A DNA stretch of 64,000 nucleotides from NCBI RefSeq assembly GCF_900188175.1, contig NZ_FZOQ01000005.1, positions 124,001-188,000 on the forward strand. The letters run 5' to 3'. This DNA is from Pontibacter ummariensis (GTDB lineage: Bacteria; Bacteroidota; Bacteroidia; Cytophagales; Hymenobacteraceae). This document shows positions 23,832 to 31,721 of the stretch, one piece after another (position 1 is the stretch's first letter; each line of letters opens with the position of its first letter). Under the pieces are notes generated by a model, which saw only the letters and a list, made by a program, of their open reading frames with translations, did not search any database and was not told the DNA's origin. The translations under genes were made by a program, and so were the position numbers.

Positions 23832-24639
23832 AACCGACTACGTTCCTCTTGAAATGGTGATAAGCTGTCATGTCCATTTGAATCTCAGACGGATCGGGGT
23901 AGATGCTAAATAGGTGCTCCCGTTCCATTTCTCTCCTCTTGCTCCCCTGCCTCGTGGGGACCTTCTTCTGCTGAGTGCTGTATTTGGACCAAAGGGCTTT
24001 GTCTGTCTGCACGTCTTTCATCACATCCTTCACCTTGTCCTGGTAAGTTTTCACTTTGAAATCCCGCTCCTCCATATAGTCCAGCAGCGCCTGAGCATAG
24101 CCCAGGGTGCGGCTCAGTTCCTTTTCAGCCTCACGTCTTACGCCAGCTATTGCCTTCAACAGAGAGGCGGTATCGGGTTTTTGAGAAGACTCAGCGCTCA
24201 CCTCTACATAACCCTCCTGATCAATTTTAAGGTCAGCCAGCAGGAAGCTAGAATATGAAGCTGCCTTTTGAGCTATTCTTGTTCGTTCGGCTTTGTCCCT
24301 CGTCTCGTGGAGGATGAAGTTGGCAAGCTCCTCGGCCCGTTGGTATGCCTCCCACATCAGCGCGTATCCCCTTAAGTCGGATATATGCATCCTGTAGAGC
24401 ACACGGCTCTGGTTAAGCACGTAAAGACCCGTGGTGACGGTCTGGTCAATCTTCCGGAACTGGTTGTACAGGCGCCGCTCCTGCGGCCTCTCAACGCTGC
24501 TGAGCAGTGCGTGGAAGTCCTCTTCGGAAAGAATAGGCTCTGATCCTGACTTCCTCCTGGCCACGTCCTCTGTGAGGAGCAAAACTTTCTCTTTCGCCGT
24601 TCCAGAACTGATTGTTTTCGTAATATCCTTCTTGTTCAT
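23824..24639 (-). CDS. Hypothetical helical protein in the replication operon
   Basis: 271 residues, no family recognised. It appears entirely helical, with repeated charged heptads such as REAEKELSRTLGYAQALLDY and a basic segment RQGSKRREMEREH. It overlaps rep by eight bases and starts ten bases after the upstream gene, so it belongs to the rep operon. It may be a replication or copy-control accessory factor. Confidence 0.65.
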   Translation of the reverse strand: MNKKDITKTISSGTAKEKVLLLTEDVARRKSGSEPILSEEDFHALLSSVERPQERRLYNQFRKIDQTVTTGLYVLNQSRVLYRMHISDLRGYALMWEAYQRAEELANFILHETRDKAERTRIAQKAASYSSFLLADLKIDQEGYVEVSAESSQKPDTASLLKAIAGVRREAEKELSRTLGYAQALLDYMEERDFKVKTYQDKVKDVMKDVQTDKALWSKYSTQQKKVPTRQGSKRREMEREHLFSIYPDPSEIQMDMTAYHHFKRNVVGYE

Positions 24640-24648
24640 GTAAGCGCT

Positions 24649-25353
24649 TTAATTTGCGTGCAGTGTCTTGCGTCTCTCATGGTATGCCTCAAAAGCATCA
24701 ATAACGACTGAGTATGGCGCGTTGAGATCATTAGCAATGCTTCTCAGGTGGGGGCTAACTTTGTCGTAGCTCCTGAACGATATCACGTATCCTTCTCCTA
24801 TGGCCCAAAGAATCATGGTTTGCTTATTGGCTTCCTCCCCTGAGGATCCCGTCCAGGATGGAGCTAACCCGAATCCGGCAGGCTCTACCTGCTGAAGATC
24901 AGATAAGACGGCACCGTCCTCTATGGCTTTCCGAAGGGCTCTGAGGTACTTAGACTCCCTGCCGTGCGTTACAACTGATGCCAGGGCCTCCCTGTCCTCT
25001 ATTTCGGTAATACCGGACAAGTGGTCAATGCTTTCTATCTTACTTCCCTGCTGCGCCTCTATCGCGTCAAGGAAAGCCTCTAGCGTCCACAACTCCTGCC
25101 TGCTTACGGCAGAGTCATAGACGGTTTGCCACGTCTGCCCCTGGGAAAGCAGTGCTTCTATTTCCTGTCTTACCTGTACATACCTCAGGTATTCCTTTTC
25201 AATCAGGTCAAACTCAGTGGTGTCTCTCAAATAGCCCATCACCTTGTCTACTGGCAGGCCTTTCCCTTTAAAAAGCTGAAGTGTTGGCTCAAAGGTTTTT
25301 TCTAAGGAAGGGGCATCAGCAACACGCTCGATGCGGAAGTGTTTCTTACTCAT
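24649..25353 (-). CDS. Hypothetical protein in the replication operon
   Basis: 234 residues, no family recognised. The first part is helical (LPVDKVMGYLRDTTEFDLIE), and the C-terminal part has a mixed alpha/beta look (TMILWAIGEGYVISFRSYDK). It overlaps the excisionase-like gene by eight bases and is part of the leftward rep operon. Confidence 0.65.
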   Translation of the reverse strand: MSKKHFRIERVADAPSLEKTFEPTLQLFKGKGLPVDKVMGYLRDTTEFDLIEKEYLRYVQVRQEIEALLSQGQTWQTVYDSAVSRQELWTLEAFLDAIEAQQGSKIESIDHLSGITEIEDREALASVVTHGRESKYLRALRKAIEDGAVLSDLQQVEPAGFGLAPSWTGSSGEEANKQTMILWAIGEGYVISFRSYDKVSPHLRSIANDLNAPYSVVIDAFEAYHERRKTLHAN

Positions 25354-25531
25354 TTTCTACCCCCAAAAAATCCTTTATGGCTTTCTCCGTGATCAGGATA
25401 GGGCGGCCGATCCGCTTCCCCTTGAGTTTGCCGTCCCTTACATAGGAGCGAACCGTCTGGGGGGTGAGATGAAGCGCGTCAGCTGTCTCAGTCACGGTGT
25501 AGAACTTGATGTTTTCTATAACTGTTGGCAT
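25346..25531 (-). CDS. Excisionase-like helix-turn-helix (MerR/HTH_17) protein
   Basis: 61 residues forming one HTH_17 domain: YTVTETADALHLTPQTVRSY followed by VRDGKLKGKRIGRPILIT. Proteins of this size act as excisionases or small DNA-binding regulators in mobile elements. It overlaps the next gene and follows the putative RHH gene, so it may regulate the replication operon or assist an integrase or resolvase. Confidence 0.85.
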   Translation of the reverse strand: MPTVIENIKFYTVTETADALHLTPQTVRSYVRDGKLKGKRIGRPILITEKAIKDFLGVENE

Positions 25532-25535
25532 AGCT

Positions 25536-25853
25536 CTATTTCTTTGGTACTGGTTTTATTTCTCCCGCCTTCTTCTCGTACTTCTCCACGTACTCCTGCA
25601 GGGCGGTGCCGATTACGTCTTTAATGAGCACCCTGTCCCAATAGGCAATCGCTTTGCACTTTTCGAGAAGGTCCTCATTAACAATGAAAGTGGCGCGGGT
25701 CTCGCTCTCTTTTGTGCCTTCCTGTGAAGTTTTAGTTACCTCTTTTGTCGATGTCTTAGGCCTGCCCCTCTTAGTCGGTTCTTCATTGGATTCTCCTATC
25801 AGGGAGCTTAAACCGCCACTCATGGGCATGTTCTTCTTAAAGTCTTTTGCCAT
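25536..25853 (-). CDS. Small DNA-binding protein, likely RHH centromere-binding partner of ParA
   Basis: 105 residues. The first 60 are disordered with an AT-hook-like RGRPKTSTK. The C-terminal 45 look like a ribbon-helix-helix fold: a strand RATFIVNEDLLEKCK followed by two helices through DVIGTALQEYVEKY. It lies 63 bases downstream of parA, with a 9-bp-phased array (25861-25916) in between. This is the gene arrangement of ParA-RHH partition systems such as ParF/ParG and delta/omega, whose RHH protein binds short direct and inverted repeats in several promoters. The partner role is inferred. Confidence 0.7.
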   Translation of the reverse strand: MAKDFKKNMPMSGGLSSLIGESNEEPTKRGRPKTSTKEVTKTSQEGTKESETRATFIVNEDLLEKCKAIAYWDRVLIKDVIGTALQEYVEKYEKKAGEIKPVPKK

Positions 25854-25860
25854 AAATTGA

Positions 25861-25916
25861 TGTTATTGCGTTTACTTATGTTATTTAATAATATGCATAA
25901 ACATAGTAAACAGTGA
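25861..25916. repeat. 9-bp-phased array upstream of the RHH gene
   Basis: Reading from 25861 the bases divide into TGTTATTGC, GTTTACTTA, TGTTATTTA, ATAATATGC, ATAAACATA, GTAAACAGT. Units switch from the GTTTACT orientation to the inverted orientation in the middle, giving overall dyad symmetry. The array fills the whole gap between parA and the RHH gene. Confidence 0.75.
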
Positions 25917-26663
25917 TTACTTCTTATTTAGGATTTCCTTGCTCAGGGCCATATAGTCTTCAGCACCGTTGCTCTTCGGGTTGTATCGGAAGATATCCTG
26001 CCCTACAGCTGGTGCCTCGGCCAGTGCGATGTTGTCCCGTATCTTTGTGTTGAATACAGCACCGTTAAAGTGCTCGTTGATGGTTTCAAACACATTCCGG
26101 TTTAAAACCTTTCGGCCGTCGAACTGCGTGATGAACACGCCGCCTATCTTTAGGTTCTTATTGAGCCTCTTCTGAATTTTCTCTATTACTTCCAGTAGCT
26201 TTGAAAGCCCTTGCATCGCCAGAAACTGTGCCTGCAGCGGGAGTATTACTTCATCGGATGCAGTAAAAGCATTCAGCGTGAGGAGGCCCAAAGAAGGGGG
26301 ACTGTCAATAAGGATGTAATCGTACTTATCACGCAGCGGATCAATAAGCTCTTTCAGAATATACTCTCTGCCAGCTTCTCCACTTAGCTCGATTTCAGCT
26401 CCTGAGAGGTCCAGCGTTGAAGGCACCACATCCAGCCCTTTTACTATCTCCACAGGTGTTAGAGGATAAGCGCCTCTGATAGACCCGTAGATGGTCTTCT
26501 CTGGCTCTATGACGCCTAGACTCTGGCTAAGGTTAGCCTGAGGATCCAGGTCAATTAACAGGATTCTCTTTTTTTGTTGGTTCAGGGCTGCCCCGATATT
26601 AACCGTTGAGGTCGTTTTCCCGACACCTCCTTTGTGGTTACTAATAGTAATGACTTTACCCAT
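25917..26663 (-). CDS. parA: Plasmid partition ATPase ParA
   Basis: 248 residues from the methionine at 26663. That start gives the standard beginning MGKVITISNHKGGVGKT and lies outside the upstream primase gene, unlike the longer start at 26771. Walker A KGGVGKTTS, A' LLIDLDPQANLSQSLG and Walker B YILIDSPPSLGLLTLNA are all present. ParA ATPases form a dynamic layer on the nucleoid that distributes plasmid copies. It stands next to a small DNA-binding partner and between two 9-bp-phased arrays. Confidence 0.93.
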   Translation of the reverse strand: MGKVITISNHKGGVGKTTSTVNIGAALNQQKKRILLIDLDPQANLSQSLGVIEPEKTIYGSIRGAYPLTPVEIVKGLDVVPSTLDLSGAEIELSGEAGREYILKELIDPLRDKYDYILIDSPPSLGLLTLNAFTASDEVILPLQAQFLAMQGLSKLLEVIEKIQKRLNKNLKIGGVFITQFDGRKVLNRNVFETINEHFNGAVFNTKIRDNIALAEAPAVGQDIFRYNPKSNGAEDYMALSKEILNKK

Positions 26664-26670
26664 GTTTTTA

Positions 26671-26715
26671 TGTTTACTAATATTATTTTGTTTATTAAGA
26701 TTATCAAGGTTACAT
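26671..26715. repeat. 9-bp-phased array upstream of parA
   Basis: TGTTTACTA, ATATTATTT, TGTTTATTA, AGATTATCA and AGGTTACAT follow in register from 26671. The array starts eight bases upstream of the chosen parA start and reaches the 3' end of the primase gene. Confidence 0.65.
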
Positions 26716-29169
26716 AGTATACACTTCTGAATAGGAGGCATGGGAGTTGCTGATTTTCCCGCTGTTGCCATGGAAGGACCATAAGTCTTCCGTACCGACC
26801 TCTCCCCCCCTGTTCTTTAGAACAGTCGTGTAGATAGTGTCTCTGCTGTCGCAGCCCTTGCTGTTTATTTCCCTAAGCTCAGCATCCGTTGCGATGGGCT
26901 TGAAGTTGTTGTTCCAGAACCCGACGATCAGGTTGGCCACGCGTTCAATGTCTCCGGCCTCGCTGATCTTGGTTGGGTGGATCTTCAGCTGGCTTGTCAC
27001 CTCGCGGTTAAACTGTGCACCGAGTATAATAGGCAGCCCGGTTTCCACGGAGAGGTCCTTCAGGTCAAGGCAGATCTGCTTTAGCTCTTCCTGCCGTGAA
27101 GGGAACTTGAAGCCTGTTCCCTTTCTGAGCAGCTGCATGTAGTCGATGAACACGCCTCCTATATTTGTTGTCTTGTGAAGGTAGGTGATGGCCTGTAGGA
27201 GTGTGTCGGAGTCATACCCGGAGTAGTGGACGTTTAGCCTTCTTGGGGTCACCAGCTCGTTAAAGAACCGCTGCCGGGCACTGTGGAATAAAGAGGCGTT
27301 ACCAGGTGTGAAGTACCGTTCATCGCCGGATGTGTAGAAATCCTTTATTCTCTTCCGGTTATTATCTGCGACAGGTCTGCCGATGTAAGTGTTTAGTGCA
27401 TTTATAAGGATGCTGTCTGCGTCCTCCTCATAGCTGAAAATATGGAACTCCTTGTTTGGGTAGGCCTCCACAACATTCAGTGCAACGTTCACCAGCACAG
27501 TGGTCTTACCGTGTGAGGTAGGGGCAGCGAATATACTGATGGCCCCGGAAGGCAGGAGCAGGTCCTCGCCGCCTATACTGTAGCCCGTTGCAAGGCTATC
27601 GGGCTTGCTGCGCTGCCTTTGGGTAATATCCGCTTCCTTTACAGGCAAAAGCAAGCTGCTGAACTCTACTTCACGGCCTTTAGCTTTTATTTCAGTGCTG
27701 CGCCTGGAAAGCAGATCGAGTGCTTTGTTTACGTCTCCTTTCCCCTGCAGGCCCTTGACATCCTCTAGCAGTTTTTTGAATTCCTGTTCTTGCTTAGCCC
27801 TATCTTCTTTGTACTGGAGGCGGTCCACCGTTGCGGCCATGCTCTCGGTGGTAATACCGTAGTGACTGATGCCCCCGTGCGTGATGAAAAGACGGATATA
27901 GATGTCGCGTTCTACAGGCCGTTTTATCTTCACAGCCGCCGCTACCACCTCATCCAGTAAGTTGTCAATGTCTTTAGCCTCCAACGTGCCTTTCTCTTCC
28001 TCTACGGCCCCGTATTTTGCCATAATAGACTGTAGCCGGTATTCATAGGAAGGGGAGGCGCTGCGTATCACCTCCCGGAGCGCCTCTACTCCAGCTTCTT
28101 TCAGCAGCCGGTCTGGGTCTGTCTTGCCGTTGCCCAGATCCGGCAGAGTGGCAACGTACACTTTGAGCGCTTCCTCTTGATCCAGGACATCCAGCGCCCG
28201 CATGATCTTCCTTGCTATTTCATCCTGCTTCTTTGCGTCCTCCTCATAATCAAAGCAGAGCGTGATAGCGCGTGCACCCTTGCGCTTAGCATCCTGCACC
28301 TGCTCAGGGTTGATAGATGAACCGCCCGTGGCCACCACATTGTCTATCGTCTTCACTGTGGCATGGAGGCTGTCGAGTTCTCCCTCTACGACAACAAGGT
28401 CTTTATCACCCTTGAGTGAAGAAATGTTGAAGAAGCCTCCGAGCTTATCCAGCCCGGGGTTGTTGAGGTACTTGGGTTTTACCTGCTCGTCAAGTGCCCG
28501 GAACTTGAAGCCCTTGATGGAGCCGCCGCTGCGGTAGGGGAGAGTGAGTTGGTGGGTGGTGCCGATTCTGGTCTCAGGTCTGATGCTAGCCTGCATGACA
28601 CCGAAAGCATCCTCAATGTCCGAGAGCTGGTGTTTTTTATCGCCTTGCAGGTGGTTGTACAGCTTCTGCAGGGAGGGAATGTAGCCTAGCTCCATTTGCT
28701 TTACTTCATCAGCCGTATAGCCTCGTTTATCCAGGTATTCTCTGTAGCGAACGGCAGCGGGGGAGTTCACCAGGCAAAAAGCGAAGTAGCTGTTGGCATC
28801 CTCTAAAACAGCAGCCCTCTGACGGTACTTTTTGAAGGCATCTTCGTCATATTCGTTCCCGCCCGGCATCTCTATTCCCGCAACACTGGCAAGCTTCCGG
28901 AGTGCTTCTACAAGCGTTGAATTGTCGCGTTTGATTACATAATCCACGAGTGTAAGGCTGTCGCCTCCGTGTTCCATTATCCTGCCGGGTACCTTTTTGC
29001 TGATAACGGTTTTATCTTTCCTGTCCCGATGCGGTTCACCAAACAGGTAGGCCTGGCTTCTCCAGCCGTATCTGTACTGCTCAAACCGATGTTCCGGAAA
29101 GGCAAGGCTTACGTGATCGTACAGGGAAGGATAAAGTTCATCGTTTATCCAGGAGGTAACATCACTCAT
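26710..29169 (-). CDS. Primase-helicase fusion (CHC2-like, TOPRIM, DnaB-type ATPase)
   Basis: 819 residues. The N terminus (about 1-130) resembles the CHC2 primase region but without an obvious zinc ribbon. A TOPRIM domain follows at about 255-335 (DLVVVEGELDSLH and ITLCFDYEEDAKK). The C-terminal 280 residues are a DnaB/RepA-type helicase with Walker A APTSHGKTT, Walker B-like NIGGVFIDYMQLL and PIILGAQFNREVTS. Such two-in-one proteins load at the origin, unwind and prime, as in phage T7 and some plasmids. It starts inside a 9-bp-phased array and overlaps none of its neighbours at the start codon. Together with rep and iterons it makes replication of the element largely self-sufficient. Confidence 0.85.
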   Translation of the reverse strand: MSDVTSWINDELYPSLYDHVSLAFPEHRFEQYRYGWRSQAYLFGEPHRDRKDKTVISKKVPGRIMEHGGDSLTLVDYVIKRDNSTLVEALRKLASVAGIEMPGGNEYDEDAFKKYRQRAAVLEDANSYFAFCLVNSPAAVRYREYLDKRGYTADEVKQMELGYIPSLQKLYNHLQGDKKHQLSDIEDAFGVMQASIRPETRIGTTHQLTLPYRSGGSIKGFKFRALDEQVKPKYLNNPGLDKLGGFFNISSLKGDKDLVVVEGELDSLHATVKTIDNVVATGGSSINPEQVQDAKRKGARAITLCFDYEEDAKKQDEIARKIMRALDVLDQEEALKVYVATLPDLGNGKTDPDRLLKEAGVEALREVIRSASPSYEYRLQSIMAKYGAVEEEKGTLEAKDIDNLLDEVVAAAVKIKRPVERDIYIRLFITHGGISHYGITTESMAATVDRLQYKEDRAKQEQEFKKLLEDVKGLQGKGDVNKALDLLSRRSTEIKAKGREVEFSSLLLPVKEADITQRQRSKPDSLATGYSIGGEDLLLPSGAISIFAAPTSHGKTTVLVNVALNVVEAYPNKEFHIFSYEEDADSILINALNTYIGRPVADNNRKRIKDFYTSGDERYFTPGNASLFHSARQRFFNELVTPRRLNVHYSGYDSDTLLQAITYLHKTTNIGGVFIDYMQLLRKGTGFKFPSRQEELKQICLDLKDLSVETGLPIILGAQFNREVTSQLKIHPTKISEAGDIERVANLIVGFWNNNFKPIATDAELREINSKGCDSRDTIYTTVLKNRGGEVGTEDLWSFHGNSGKISNSHASYSEVYTM

Positions 29170-29170
29170 A

Positions 29171-29210
29171 TGATTAGGATTACTTTGATTACTGTGTTTA
29201 CTTAGTAATA
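29171..29210. repeat. 9-bp-phased array upstream of the primase-helicase gene
   Basis: GATTACT at 29178 and 29187 and GTTTACT at 29196 keep the 9-bp spacing, followed by the inverted AGTAATA at 29204. The array overlaps the 3' end of the short ImmA/IrrE-like gene. Confidence 0.65.
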
Positions 29211-29431
29211 ACAGAAATGTACTTTTCGCCCTTTTGTCCGAGCAGCATGAAGCGGTAGGCCATCAGGCCGTATGATACTCCAAAATCACTACAGAGCCTG
29301 TCGTAGGCTTTATTGTCGGACAGGTCTAATGTTTTTAGCCTTTCAAGCAGTATTTCCTCTGGTATCAGCAGGAAGGCGGCAAAGGAATTCGCCTCACTTT
29401 CCTGCTGTCTGTCTTCGTCTTGGTTATCCAT
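29198..29431 (-). CDS. ImmA/IrrE-like C-terminal fragment without the HEXXH motif
   Basis: 77 residues. The start ESEANSFAAFLLIPEEILL matches the third-ligand region of ImmA/IrrE peptidases, and the rest matches the following helical part. The HEXXH zinc site normally found about 35 residues earlier is absent, because the frame begins just before the conserved EAN motif. It may be a degraded remnant or a small protein that keeps only the binding part. It lies upstream of the primase gene in the same direction. Confidence 0.55.
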   Translation of the reverse strand: MDNQDEDRQQESEANSFAAFLLIPEEILLERLKTLDLSDNKAYDRLCSDFGVSYGLMAYRFMLLGQKGEKYISVITK

Positions 29432-29454
29432 GGGTAGAGGAATTTGTACAGGCT

Positions 29455-29668
29455 TTTATTTTACTGTTTACTGTAGTATATCCGTAAATATAGACGAATA
29501 ATATATACTTCCAAAAGAATCGATATTGTTTATATTACTGTTGTTATTAAGATTACTATTATTACCTATGTTACTAAATAAACAGTAAACAACTTTATCC
29601 CTTGCTGCACCTTCCTTGAATATTTTAAGTATAACATAAAATAGTTAAATTGTAAGTAAACAGTAAAT
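29455..29668. repeat. Extended 9-bp-phased arrays upstream of the OmpA/TSP3 gene
   Basis: TTACT/TTATT cores stand at 29535, 29544, 29553, 29562 and 29571, exactly nine bases apart, followed by inverted AGTAAAC at 29584. Further copies are TTACTGTTTACT at 29461 and AGTAAACAGTAAAT near 29654. This divergent intergenic region holds one of the richest clusters in the window. Confidence 0.75.
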
Positions 29669-29678
29669 AGTGGCTGCC

Positions 29679-31352
29679 ATGAAGAAGCGAATCAGATCAA
29701 CGCCATATTTATTATTTCTGCTTGTCATTCTAACAATGTTGGGTGTAACGGCATGTAGGAATAGCGACTCTCCCTCCGCAACTGAAGCTATTCAGGAAAC
29801 TGGTGTTAGAGAACTACCGGATGGCCAACAGGTTACCAAAGAAGGTTCAAGCATAGTAGCTACACAGGATACTACTGCTCATGAAACTGCTGATAAGGAA
29901 ATCCAAAACGACGCATGGGGCTTTTTAACTGATACTACTGATTCAGATAATGATGGTGTACTAAACTTTAAGGATTTATGTCCAGAGGACGCTGGTGGTG
30001 GTAAGTACGGATGCCCGGATACTGACGGGGACGGATTGATAGACATTTGGGATGTTTGTCCTATCGTTGCAGGGCTGTCTGAGAGGGAGGGGTGCCCAGA
30101 ACCTGATGAAGAGACAAAACGACTGATTGAGGAGAAAGTACGGATAGAGTTTGAGCAGGATCTACTACAAGAGCCTTACAAGATTCTATTAGATAGTTTA
30201 GCAGTAGAGATGATTCATTCCTCTGATTTTGGACTAATTATCCAAGGCGGAGCAGAACAAGTAGATTCGGTAGTCTATAATCTTGCTCTGTCTAATGCAA
30301 GAGCACAGAAAGTGAAAGATTACCTTGTTCAGCAAGGAGTTGATGATAGTCTTATAACTATATATGGAACCCCTCAATATATCGAGAGAGAGCTGGTTTA
30401 TGGTAACACAAAATACAATAAGTATGATGGCCCCATGAAAAGAAGAGTTTCCTTCTATTTCTGGAATAATACCTTGGATCCGGTAGATGAATACTACGGC
30501 GGGTTAACTGAAGAAGAGCTTAGTTTTGGGTTTGGTGAAGAAGATGCTTGGGGTGAAGGTTTGGGTTTTGGCGATGATACAGACAGTAACGTAGATATTA
30601 GCATTGAAGAGGAGATAAGTGTACCTCCATCTAAGCAAGAGCCAAATATTTACAAAATTGAGAAGGGAAACTTAGCTCATTTTGTTCCCAGCCCTATGAA
30701 AGTGGATTCAACTGTGTTGGTGTCGTTGGTGATATCAAAAGGCCTGCCGGTTGACAAATTAATAAAGAGTTTAACAAACACCACCACATTTAAGGTTAAC
30801 CCAGACACCTCAAGGTTAATCGTAAAAAAAGGAATCGAAGTTTCAAGGCAGATGAAAGCAAGATTTTTCGCAGTCGATGGGGCTGCTTTCCGCATCAAGC
30901 TACAATCAGAGGAGATTCAACAGGTAGAATTGGGACATGCTGCTGAGACAAAATGGGTTTGGTCTGTTACACCCTTAAAGGCTGGCAAGCATAATCTGAT
31001 AATGAAGGCTTCCATTATGTTTTATGATTTCGGAGAAAAGGTGTGGCGTGAATTTGATGTCTATGATGGAGTAGTACCTGTTGTAGCAGTTGAGGGCACT
31101 AATATGGTTGCTGGAATAGATAACTTGAAACTTGCTCCAGGATCAAATGCGACAACGATTACAGAGCCGGAGAAAGAACCTTCAAAGTGGAAGAAGTTTA
31201 GTGTCTTTATGAAAGACAACTGGGAATGGATAGCTGGAGTTTTAGCGATGATAGGAGGGGCTGCCACTTGGACTTATAGTACCTTTTTTAAGCAGAAAGA
31301 ACCAGCTCCGGAAGTGAATCAGCCGAGAGTTAGAAGGAGAAAAGTGATATAA
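29679..31352 (+). CDS. Lipoprotein with TSP3 repeats, OmpA-like domain and C-terminal membrane anchor
   Basis: 557 residues from ATG 29679. The start MKKRIRSTPYLLFLLVILTM leads to a lipobox VTAC, so it is probably lipidated. Two calcium-binding TSP3-type repeats follow (TDSDNDGVLNFKDLCPED, DTDGDGLIDIWDVCP, about 85-140). A diverged OmpA-like domain runs to about 270, with NARAQKVKDYLVQQGV. After a Gly/Glu-rich linker is a beta-rich domain (about 330-480) with KWVWSVTPLKAGKHNL. The C terminus has a membrane segment (WIAGVLAMIGGAATW) and a basic tail RVRRRK. An N-terminal lipid anchor and a C-terminal membrane helix in one protein is unusual. It stands alone among element genes. Confidence 0.75.
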   Translation: MKKRIRSTPYLLFLLVILTMLGVTACRNSDSPSATEAIQETGVRELPDGQQVTKEGSSIVATQDTTAHETADKEIQNDAWGFLTDTTDSDNDGVLNFKDLCPEDAGGGKYGCPDTDGDGLIDIWDVCPIVAGLSEREGCPEPDEETKRLIEEKVRIEFEQDLLQEPYKILLDSLAVEMIHSSDFGLIIQGGAEQVDSVVYNLALSNARAQKVKDYLVQQGVDDSLITIYGTPQYIERELVYGNTKYNKYDGPMKRRVSFYFWNNTLDPVDEYYGGLTEEELSFGFGEEDAWGEGLGFGDDTDSNVDISIEEEISVPPSKQEPNIYKIEKGNLAHFVPSPMKVDSTVLVSLVISKGLPVDKLIKSLTNTTTFKVNPDTSRLIVKKGIEVSRQMKARFFAVDGAAFRIKLQSEEIQQVELGHAAETKWVWSVTPLKAGKHNLIMKASIMFYDFGEKVWREFDVYDGVVPVVAVEGTNMVAGIDNLKLAPGSNATTITEPEKEPSKWKKFSVFMKDNWEWIAGVLAMIGGAATWTYSTFFKQKEPAPEVNQPRVRRRKVI

Positions 31353-31353
31353 T

Positions 31354-31432
31354 ATGTTACTATAGTTACTAAGTAAACATTATAATACCGTATTACTTAA
31401 TAATACCTGTTTCTGTTGTTTATTAAGCTTTT
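31354..31432. repeat. 9-bp-phased array downstream of the OmpA/TSP3 gene
   Basis: GTTACT at 31356 and 31365, TAAACA at 31374 and ATTACT at 31392 keep a 9-bp register, followed by TAATACC at 31401 and GTTTATT near 31418. It lies between the lipoprotein gene and a small rightward gene. Confidence 0.65.
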
Positions 31433-31552
31433 TAGGGAATCAGTAAAAAAAACACAAAAGGGAGGAAGAGTAGGAAAGGGGCCACTGTAGGGGGATTGCA
31501 ATATGTAGCGGGGTATTGCTTACTATTGCAGGATAACCAAATAATAAGCTAT

Positions 31553-31720
31553 ATGACAGCCGCAGACATTAAAGTAGGTGACGCTGTTCACGCCAAAAAA
31601 GCCCGCCAGCGGATGATGAGAGTAGTCGAAGTTCTACCAGGACCAGAAATAAATTGTCGCATGCCAGACGGGCGGGAAGTAGCCTTTGACCCTGAAGACC
31701 TGGAGAGGGCAGGGGCGTAG
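31553..31720 (+). CDS. Small hypothetical protein
   Basis: From the methionine at 31553 the product has 55 residues (MTAADIKVGDAVHAKKARQR). A longer start at 31496 gives 74 residues. The protein appears to be a small beta barrel: IKVGDAVHAKK, MRVVEVLPGPEINCRMPDGR, EVAFDPEDLERAGA, like the small SH3-type domains that recognise DNA or protein. It ends two bases before the convergent polymerase gene. No family recognised. Confidence 0.55.
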   Translation: MTAADIKVGDAVHAKKARQRMMRVVEVLPGPEINCRMPDGREVAFDPEDLERAGA

Positions 31721-31721
31721 A

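Noticed and set aside
26664-26771. Longer parA start
   Set aside because: It would overlap the end of the primase gene and run through the phased array. The typical MGKVITISNHKGG start is at 26663.
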